NCBI RefSeq assembly: GCF_000002875.2
Contig: NC_009389.2
Span: forward strand, 28,501-92,500
DNA: 64,000 bases
Source of the DNA: Leishmania infantum JPCM5
Taxonomy: Eukaryota; Euglenozoa; Kinetoplastea; Trypanosomatida; Trypanosomatidae
Direction: 5' to 3'
In this document: positions 1 to 8,100 of the stretch, one piece after another
Layout: each line of letters begins with the position of its first letter
Position numbering within the stretch: the first letter of the stretch is position 1
Program-made: the position numbers and the translations under genes
Notes under the pieces: generated by a model
The model's database searches: none
Seen by the model: only the letters and a program-made list of their open reading frames with translations
Told to the model about the DNA's origin: nothing

Positions 1-424
1 CGCATCTCATGCGCTGTGATCCGTCATGGGCATGCGGCGCCCCCTCCCTCCCTCTTCTTCCTCCTGTAGCTGCGTGTGAAGAGTGTGTGGGGGGAGGGGT
101 GGGGCGCTTGCGCAACATTTTTCTACTGTTACCGCCTCCTCCTCTTTTTTCCATGTCTTGCTTTTTTGACGTGTGCCGGCATGTCTTTACCCGCGTACCG
201 ACACCCACATTCAGCTGTCCTCTCCATCATCGCTGCCTCGCCCCCTCCACCGCTGCTTGATCACGTCACAGTGGCCTGATTACCGTCGGCTAGGTAGAGT
301 TTCCTTTCGCAAGCTCCTGTCTTTCTCATCGCTCAGAGAGGACAACCACAACGTCACTTGTGTGCCTCTACCTCACTCCCTGGTACGTGAAAGGCAATTC
401 TGAGGGATACAGTGTTGGTTCGCC
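1..424. other. 5' flank of the topoisomerase gene
   Basis: No supported gene. A T-rich pyrimidine tract (about 124-168) and a C-rich tract (about 225-258) are followed by an AG at 270-271. That AG is a plausible spliced-leader acceptor and would give a 5' UTR of about 150 bases. The first part is presumably the 3' UTR of an upstream gene outside the window. Confidence 0.5.
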
Positions 425-1213
425 ATGCAGCCTGTTCAAAGTCCTCCAGTAGCCCCGCCGTCGGTACCGGTCGCGGCGCCAAAGAAGACCCCGATTGATA
501 TATCTGCGCTGAAGCTCAAGATGTCGGCCAGCGTTCGAGCAACCCTGGCTGCTGCTGGTGTGCTTGGCCAGTGCCCTCGGCCGATTGAGGCAGCTGACGA
601 GGATGCGCTGCTTAAGCTGAAGCCGATGAAGACAATAGTGCCCTCCGTCAAGAAAGTTGTGGCGCCGGTTGCAACGACGGCTCCGCCGCCGAAGGTGCGC
701 CGCGTCGAGAGCAGTTCCAGCTCATCGTCCGATAGCTCGTCCTCGTCCTCCGATGACGACTCCAGCAGTGATGACAGCTCCGGCTCGGACTCTTCGTCCT
801 ACTCCTCCGACGATCGCTCCTCCTCGTCAGCTGAGTCAGTGGTGTCAGGGGAGGCAACGCTCTTCCACATTGCCCAGTCTCAAGGCCTGGTGAACAAGGA
901 GGTCCTGGCACAGGAAGAGGAGGAAGTCCCCACGCTGGTGCCTCCGCGTCCTCCGGTGGTGCGATCTTTCCCCAATGACATCGGCAAGGCTCTGGAACGC
1001 TACCGGGAACGACTCAACCGCGAGGAGAACATCATTCGCATCAAGGATGACAACAAGGCTGTGTCGCTCGGCACCAGTAAAATCAACTACATCGACCCCC
1101 GTATCATCTGCTCGTGGGCAAAGGCGCAAGACGTGCCGATCAACAAGATCTTCTCTGCAACCATCCAGAAGAAGTTCCCGTGGGCCATGAATGCCGAGAA
1201 CTTCGATTTTTGA
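425..1213 (+). CDS. TOP1S: DNA topoisomerase IB, small (catalytic) subunit
   Basis: This is the small subunit of the heterodimeric kinetoplastid type IB topoisomerase. It supplies the active-site tyrosine to a separately encoded large subunit and relaxes supercoils in the nucleus and probably the kinetoplast. The 262-residue length matches the described Leishmania small subunit. The N-terminal half is low complexity, with an acidic Ser/Asp-rich stretch at about residues 95-138 that looks like a phosphorylation target. The C-terminal part (about 178-262) is the conserved catalytic segment and contains the SKINY motif at 218-222, with Tyr222 as the nucleophile that forms the 3'-phosphotyrosine link. 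The rest of the enzyme (core domain with the Arg/Lys/His catalytic residues) is absent, as expected for this split enzyme. The ATG at 425 gives exactly the known numbering of the active tyrosine. Confidence 0.96.
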   Translation: MQPVQSPPVAPPSVPVAAPKKTPIDISALKLKMSASVRATLAAAGVLGQCPRPIEAADEDALLKLKPMKTIVPSVKKVVAPVATTAPPPKVRRVESSSSSSSDSSSSSSDDDSSSDDSSGSDSSSYSSDDRSSSSAESVVSGEATLFHIAQSQGLVNKEVLAQEEEEVPTLVPPRPPVVRSFPNDIGKALERYRERLNREENIIRIKDDNKAVSLGTSKINYIDPRIICSWAKAQDVPINKIFSATIQKKFPWAMNAENFDF

Positions 1214-2152
1214 GCGAGGTCGGCGCGACTTGATCTCCTTAGAACGATGATCTCGACGGCAGCGCTCCACGTGTACCTTTAATTTACATGCCGCCTCCCC
1301 TGCCCTCGTTTGTACGCTGTGGCTTCTCATTCCCCCCCCACACACACACACACGCACGCACACACCAACTGTCTCCGCGTTGTCGTGCGCCCTTCTCACT
1401 CCGCGCTGGCTGCAGAAGTGCGGCAAACAAGAGGGAGCGAGCGTGTGCGGGGCTTGGGAAGGGAGCGGGGGTGTTGTCACCGTTTGTGGAGGTGATCTAT
1501 GTGCGTGTGGAACAGCGTATAAGCAGCAAGCGGTAAGCTAAGAAGGATCGCCAATCCTTCTTGCTAGAGACGGTGGCGGAGGTTGGAGAGGAAAATGAGA
1601 CAGCGCACCATGCGCCATGGTGTGGGCACGAGTTCTTTGGAGGGCGCTCAATGTGTTCCTAGGAGAGCGTCTGCTTTACCGTGTTTCTCTCGCACAATCT
1701 CCACTCGAGTCCTCCTCCTCGTTCGCCTTTGCTCTCGTTCTGACAAGTGCGCGGATGGCGTCAGCGGCTTCGCCGCAGCACACGTTAAGATGACGAGGAA
1801 GTCGCACGTCGGCGAAACTGGAAAAGAGCAACCTAAAAAGCGACCTTAGAATGGAAGGACGCGCAAACCAGCAGTGGAAGGTGCGCTGCTGCCGTCCTAA
1901 ATGGACTCACTCGACAATCCACCAGCCGTCAATATCGCCTGTGTCACCTTCGCGTGCCTCCGTGTCTGTGTGCGCCGGCGCACGGCGAAGAAATCGACTC
2001 TGCGAAACGGCTGACGGGGCCGTAGGCTGTGCGTCCGTTTCTCTGTCGCGCGTGCCGTCTAAGACTCCTTCTTGATTCCCTCTGCTTGACAACCCCACCA
2101 ACACAAGCGAACAGGCACACCATCAGGGCAACACGTGACAGAGATTGAGGTC
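1214..2152. other. Intergenic spacer
   Basis: No supported gene. It contains a CA-rich microsatellite at about 1339-1364, a CT-rich stretch near 1676-1740 and a mixed pyrimidine tract at about 2036-2092. The AG at 2106-2107 is a plausible splice acceptor for the next gene. A short ORF at 1595-1849 has no coding support. Confidence 0.45.
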
Positions 2153-2890
2153 ATGATGGAGCCGACTAGAAACGCAGAGTACAGCAAGCAGGAATACTGG
2201 GACCGGCGCTACACGGAGGAGGAGCACTATGACTGGTTTCCCTCCGTGTACCCCATGTGTGTCGCTGCAGCCTTTGAGACCGTTGAGGCTGTCTATCGTG
2301 TGCAGCGCAGCACAGGGGCATTCGAAGGCACGCTAAAGGTGTTGCATCTTGGTACTGGTAGCTCAACCCTCTGCGCCGACATCTGCGCCGCCTACGAGGC
2401 AAAATATCCGACGGAAGACTCGAGGCCCTACCGACTCGTGCAGGTGGCCACTGACTACTCTGCTGTGGTCATCGAGCATATGAAGACCAAGTACGGTCCA
2501 GCCCATCCACTGGAAGACGTACACTGGGTGGTTGCCGATATCCGCGATCTCCGTCGCGTGCGTGAGCAGTTTGGTCCTTTCTTCGACGTGGTGCTGGACA
2601 AGGGCACCATGGACGCGCTGCAGGCGGACAAGGCAAACCAGAATATGGACGACGACATTGAACGGATGCTCTGCGAGGTGAGTAGGTGCGTCGAGGGCGG
2701 TGTTGGCACGCTCGTGTATCGTGTGTTTGTGCAGATCACGTGGGAAATTCCTTACTTGCGCCTTCACTACACCACGAAGAATGCCACGCACACCTTCGCC
2801 TGGGGCACCAATGTCACCTACCGCTTTCTGGGTGAGAGTGACATGTACAGGATGTACACGTACGAGGTGTCACCGCCCTCTTCCGAGTAG
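2153..2890 (+). CDS. SAM-dependent methyltransferase, EEF1AKMT4/METTL13-like
   Basis: A class I (seven-beta-strand) S-adenosylmethionine methyltransferase of 245 residues. N-terminal YWDRRY at about 15-20 and the following DWF are hallmarks of the EEF1AKMT4 / METTL13-N / CSKMT clade. Motif I is HLGTGSS at 65-71, where the family usually has LGCGNS. The acidic residue that contacts the SAM ribose is Asp101, motif II is ADIRD at about 128-132, and the clade-typical DVVLDKGTMDAL is at 145-156. Members of this clade methylate lysines of translation factor eEF1A or of citrate synthase; the substrate here is not shown by sequence. I use the double ATG at 2153; an in-frame GTG upstream is not a credible eukaryotic start. 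The Cys-to-Thr and Asn-to-Ser changes in motif I are mild and compatible with activity. Confidence 0.8.
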   Translation: MMEPTRNAEYSKQEYWDRRYTEEEHYDWFPSVYPMCVAAAFETVEAVYRVQRSTGAFEGTLKVLHLGTGSSTLCADICAAYEAKYPTEDSRPYRLVQVATDYSAVVIEHMKTKYGPAHPLEDVHWVVADIRDLRRVREQFGPFFDVVLDKGTMDALQADKANQNMDDDIERMLCEVSRCVEGGVGTLVYRVFVQITWEIPYLRLHYTTKNATHTFAWGTNVTYRFLGESDMYRMYTYEVSPPSSE

Positions 2891-3576
2891 ACCCTCCGGG
2901 GCGGAAGAGAGGAGGCGACGCGCGGCGCAAAGGTGTGGCGCTTGTCACCGCCAAAAGCGCGCCGTGCCCTCTTTCACTCTTGTCGGTATTTGCCAGTGGT
3001 GCGCACACCTTGCACCCCTCAAGGCGTGTTACTCTGAGGGTGTCGATTCGGCACACAAGCAACGGGGGCTGGGGGGACACGCAAGCGCGCACATTAACAA
3101 AGAGCGGGGGAGTGTCGGACTGAGAGAAAGCCGGAGACGCTCGCAGTATTGTCTGCTCAGTGTACAAGTCGTTGGTTGTACTTACACAAAGGCCTGTTTC
3201 TCTACGACCACACGACGGTCGAAAAGGATGCAGTGGGGGGAAGCAATGTTGCCTCTGTCTTTCGTTTTCTTCCCGTTGAAGAGCGTCCGCGTGCCTTGAG
3301 AAGCTCATGCCGCTAAGCACGTGTAGGAGAACTCTGCGCGCTCGGCATTGTCGGAGCGGCGGGGGGAGGGCCCGCCATAGCCCCCCTCCCCTTCCCTATC
3401 ACTCCCTTTCGCACCCCACCCTGCCGCTGCAACAGCTCTCTTAGTGTCGTTGTCATTGCAGCCTCAGCCATCTGCGTTTCGGTGTGTGTGTGTGTCCACT
3501 TTCTCTTCTCCGCTCCCCCTCCTCTAACTTGGCCGCCGCCCCCCCCCCCTCCCTCCCTCCACTCTTCTTGTAAGTC
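2891..3576. other. Intergenic spacer with pyrimidine tracts
   Basis: No supported gene. C/T-rich tracts occur at about 3378-3425 and 3495-3570. The second tract runs almost to the next ATG, so the more likely acceptor is the AG at 3460-3461 or nearby. Confidence 0.4.
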
Positions 3577-4053
3577 ATGCGGCGTTGTTTGACCCCAGCC
3601 AGTGCGTGGGTGTCCACGTGGAGGAGGGTGACGACCGTGTCGCGTGCCGTTGGCTACAACCGTAGCCACTGTCCACCTTTGACGGAAACCGACGCGAGCA
3701 AGACGACGTCGGCGGCTTCGACCACCGCACCGGCCGCGCCGACCTCTGAGGACTACCGCGCCCTGCTACTGGACCTCTTGCTGTACCGTCGCGAGACGTT
3801 GACTCCAGTCGTGGAAGCCCTTCGCCTCGAGAGAGACGAGGTGGAAAAAAAGATGCAGCAGCTTGACACGCACGTGCGCGAGCTCAGCTCCATTCGCGAT
3901 GAGCTTCGGCAACTGGCCGAGGCGGTGCTGGACGCAGAGCGCACGCGTTTGCACGACTTTGTGATGAAGCCCAGCAACCCTCCTGCCGCGGAGAGCACCA
4001 TGGCGGCACAAGGCGCAGCAGAGAGCGAAGAGGTTGAGGAAATTGTGCTGTAG
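3577..4053 (+). CDS. Small coiled-coil protein, possibly mitochondrial
   Basis: A 158-residue protein that I do not recognise. The first about 35 residues are rich in Arg, Ser and Thr and lack acids, which resembles a mitochondrial presequence. A Thr/Ala/Pro linker follows. Residues of about 58-125 form a long charged amphipathic helix with heptad-like leucines and are probably a coiled coil. The C-terminus is acidic (SEEVEEIVL). Codon use is GC3-rich like the neighbours. The ATG at 3577 sits unusually close to the end of a pyrimidine tract, so the 5' UTR may be short or the acceptor may lie upstream of the tract. No function is proposed. Confidence 0.7.
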   Translation: MRRCLTPASAWVSTWRRVTTVSRAVGYNRSHCPPLTETDASKTTSAASTTAPAAPTSEDYRALLLDLLLYRRETLTPVVEALRLERDEVEKKMQQLDTHVRELSSIRDELRQLAEAVLDAERTRLHDFVMKPSNPPAAESTMAAQGAAESEEVEEIVL

Positions 4054-5149
4054 CTACAGCAGAACTGCGGAACGCTGGTCGAAGAAAAAGAGTAAGTAAC
4101 AGGGCAAGCAGCCTGGCCACAAAAAACGAGCGTTTTTTCGTGCCGGTGGGAAACAAGGGGTGGTCTGGCAAGGAATTCGTGCCGCTCTTCTCCTCAACAG
4201 GTCGTCTGCTCGCATTGTTGTGAAGAAAAGATCCCGTGTGTGTTGGTGAGAGGAGGAGGGAAAAGGACAGACCCAGCTGCGAGTCGCGGCATGCAGTGAA
4301 GCACTGTAAAGCTCACCTCACTCTCTCTCTTCACGTTCAAGCTTCCGATGAGTACTTGCGCCTCTTCCTCCCCCACCCCACTCTCTTCGTCTCACCTCTT
4401 AGTCAACCCTGCAACTTCTCAGCAGCACTCCCGTAGGCCCCCCACCACTACCACCATCACCCCTCCACCCATATCCCCTCCGTCATCCACGAAAGGAGCT
4501 GTGCGTGCCGTGCGGGGGCAGTGCCGCACACATCCTTTACTATCCCGTATCTTCCTCTGCTGTCACAGCGCAGCAGCGACGACCTCATCGCCTCACTCTT
4601 GAGACAGCCTCCGCTCGAATCGCCTCTGCCTGTCTCTCATTACCTGACTTCCGCCCCTCCCACCACCACCGCCCACTGCACAGGGGAAGGATGGGGCCAG
4701 AGGTGCCGGCTTGGATAATCTGAGCGTACGTAGCCTTTGGCATTCTGTTCTGCGCGCGTCTCTAGGCGTTGTGCTTTTCAACTCACCCCTTTGTCTTCTT
4801 GCATCTCTCTCTGTTTGCGTGCGTGTCCGTGTCCTCACGCGCACCCATCACCACGGAAGGCAGCCGGGCGCTGCAGCCGGTTCACAGCTCCACGAGTGAG
4901 ACTATGCGCCTCTCTGCTACATCGCTATCTAAGCTCACATTAATCGTTAATATCTTTTTTTTTGTATTTGTGGAGGGAGCACATCCGGTTTTGCGTGTTG
5001 CTGTGGCTGTGCGCGCCAAAGGCCAGCTGAGGCGCACAAGTAGAAGTGGCATGTAAAGCCAGCACCGGCACACGTGTGCACACAATACACACTCGCGGTG
5101 TTACTTACTCTGAAACCGAGACTACCTCTCTCGACTGCTCTCGGCGCCG
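4054..5149. other. Intergenic spacer
   Basis: No supported gene. It holds an AT-rich inverted repeat at 4121-4138, a long C/T-rich stretch at about 4311-4480, more pyrimidine-rich sequence at 4600-4670, and a nine-T run at 4955-4963. Short ORFs here are compositional. Confidence 0.4.
4121..4138. repeat. AT-rich inverted repeat
   Basis: AAAAAACG and its exact reverse complement CGTTTTTT flank an AG dinucleotide, about 70 bases after the stop of the gene at 3577. A short hairpin or cruciform is possible. No function is assigned. Confidence 0.5.
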
Positions 5150-8100
5150 ATGCCGAGTCCTCCTCACGTTATTGCATACTCGATGCAGCGACGGGTGGCA
5201 CCGCCGTATCACTCCCTGCGAGGTCGTCCCATTGGCGCAATGGTGATCGATAGCTTTCCGGTGCAGCTCCGCATGTACGTTGCCAGCTCGCCCCTCATCG
5301 CTTCCGCCGGAGGCTGGTCTTCGTGTTTTGCCTCGGCCAGGCTCTTTACTGACGCCGCTGCATCGCTGTCACCCGTGGTGGATGACTCATCGTCCGCACC
5401 GCCGTCCCCGTTTGAAGTACATCAAGTAATCGCACGCGCGGCGCAGCGTGGCGAGTGGGAGCACGCCATTCGTCTTCTCGTAGGCTCCCTGCACAGTCAC
5501 TGTGTTCCTCTCGCAGAAACGTACCAGCTGATTCTCCTGGCTGCACTGCGGGGCGGAGGATGGCGAGCCAGCGTTCAACTCACGAAGCAAATGGCAACTA
5601 GCACTCTCTCGACAGCAGCCCTCTACCACACGGCGGCGGACCTGCTGCTCGCCAAATCGACATTTAACTTGGAGACTTCGAGCACGTCCCTTGATCGGGT
5701 AGTGCTGAAGGAGCTCGTACCACTCATGCTGGCCGACGCCACGCAGCACGTGGTGTGGCGTCCGCGTCACCGTGAGGCGGCACTGCGAGCCCTTGGGAAG
5801 GCAGAGAAACACCAGAAGATATCAGCCTTGTTTCGTCGATGGACGGCCGCTACTGCTCTTCTCGGTAGTGTTTCGCGACTCCGGTGCAGCGAGGAAGAGG
5901 CCACTCTGTTCATGGCGGCGTTCGGCGTAACCGGAGACTGGCGCTCTGCAGAAACACTGCGGACAAGTCTTTCCCAGATCTCCGCCCCACTTCTCGTCAG
6001 CTATGTGCGTGCATTCGCCGTGGCGGTGCAGCACGCTGAAACATCAAGCCTAGCAGCGCCACAGGAGCTTGTTCCGTGGGAGATGGCTTTAGACACTGCT
6101 GCCGCGGGCAAGCAGGATGCGCCACTGCTGGAGGCCGTGACGGAGCTGTTGAGTGCGGCACGTCACACCGCAGCCCCCGCCGGCGGGGCTCGCTGGTGGT
6201 GGGCGGCCAGCACTTCCACACACGCGAAACTGGCAGAGCTGCGCAGGCGTGCGGCAATCTCCGCGCGTGAGGCAGCGCAGTTGCTGGTGGAGTGCCATGT
6301 GACGACCGCGCAGGTTAGGAGCTTGCTAGATGCCGTGCGCGTGTCCGGTGTGCTGAGCTCAGCGGCGGCAGAGGCTTCTCCGTACTATGAGGGATGGGTG
6401 AATGTGGTGCTGGTTCTGAGCCAGTACTGCCCACACGCGTTGGTGTCCGTTGACGGGTGCGCCGACGGGCTCGTGCAGCTGCTGCCGCATCCCCACCTGC
6501 AAATCCGGCGGCAGCGGGGCGGTGCAACACAGCATACCCTCGCTTTATGGCGGCACGTGGCGCAGAGTGCCGCAGGCGGAGATGTCGCGAAGCCTGCCAG
6601 TGTAGCGTGGTACGTTGTCTATACGTCATCCGCGTTGCATTATCTGCGTCACGCTGCCCTGCAGCCGGCGCAGCTGGCGAAGGCTGAGGGTACACTGAGT
6701 GCCGCGTTGGCGCGACAGTTGCGCTGCCCCGGCCATCATCCCATGCACGGAGCTCTTCTCACCGGTTTCGCAGGCAAGCCCGATGCGCTGTTTATCTTGC
6801 TCCGTACCGTCAGCGCGCACATCAGCGTGCCTTCGGCAGAGCGCTGCGTCACGCTAGTGATGCGCGACGAGGCCGCCAGCATTGGTGAGATGGTGGACGA
6901 GCTGTTGCTCAGCTTTCTGGAACCGCTCGACGCGTTGGGGACACCTGAGGAGATGTGCGAAGCTGTGTGCGCTGCCAGCGAGGCTGCTCTGCTCTCCTCC
7001 CCGCTGTCCTACTCCTCCACCCAGTTTGTGTGCCTCGCTGTATGGTACACCTGTCACCAACTGCGACGTGGTGTTTCCTTGAGTTCGCTGCGGCCTGCAC
7101 TCCGCCGCACTGTTTCGCTTGTTGAGCGACTTCCAGGTTCCGCGGAGGCGTTGACGCTGCTGAGCGCTCAACTGCAATGGTGCTGGGGTGCTTCATTGGA
7201 GGCGCTGCGGGAGCAGGCGGTCCCCATCTTGCTGCGCCTTGAGGAGTGGGATGTCCTCGCTCGGCTGCTCGAGCGCTGCCCTCAGCCACTGTCGACGCAG
7301 GAGCAGCACATCCTGCAGCGCTGCAAGAACGGCGCCAAAGTGACGGCGCTGCAGAACCTCGTTACGGTCCATCGCGCGACAGCTGCATGGGAGTACTGGC
7401 AGGGCGAGTTGTGCGGTGCAGCTCGAGAAGCGCCTCTGCCCACGTCCCTGTACGACAGCCTCGTCTCTCTCCTCTTGGCCCACGGACTCGTGACGGAGGC
7501 GCACGCGGTGCTGGATGGCAGTGGTGCATCGGAGGTCCGTGTGCCGCACACAACGTGGTCTCACACCGGGTTGCGCGTCTACGACTATGCGAGACGGTGG
7601 CGCCGGCGCGAGCAGGGGATGCAGCTGGCGGAGTTGTGGGGCGCGGCCGCACTAGCGGAAGAGGAGGCAGATCGCGACGGCAGTGAGGTCCGGAAACGTG
7701 AGGCAACTGTAATCCTTGCTCTCTACGCTGGTTTGGCCCTGGAACACACCCATCGAGCAGCGGACGCAAGTCAAGTGATTGCGGCCGCAGTCGACTATGT
7801 TCTCCGATACGACGAGGCGCATCACCACCGTGGCACACAGCCCCCACTCGACTTTGCAACGCTGCACAGGACAGACGCTCAACTCGCGGCGCGCCTTCCT
7901 GATTACGTACAATGCGCCGCGCCGCGCCTCATCTGTGCCGCACTCAACTGCAGTGGCGAGACATCACGGAAGCCGGCAACTAAAGCCGCTTGCTCGAGCG
8001 TTGACAGCGGTGCTGTTTCAGAGGTGCTGCGCAGCGTGGCGTATCTGCTCCCCCTCACCTCAACGAGTGGAGCGGCAGTGATGGCGTGGTCAGAGACGGT

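Noticed and set aside
1595..1849. Short basic ORF (about 85 residues)
   Set aside because: No motif, the ATG lies in spacer DNA, and there is no codon-bias support. It could be real only with ribosome-profiling evidence.
4121..4138. AT-rich inverted repeat as a transcription terminator
   Set aside because: Trypanosomatid RNA polymerase II genes are not individually terminated by bacterial-type hairpins; it is recorded only as a repeat.
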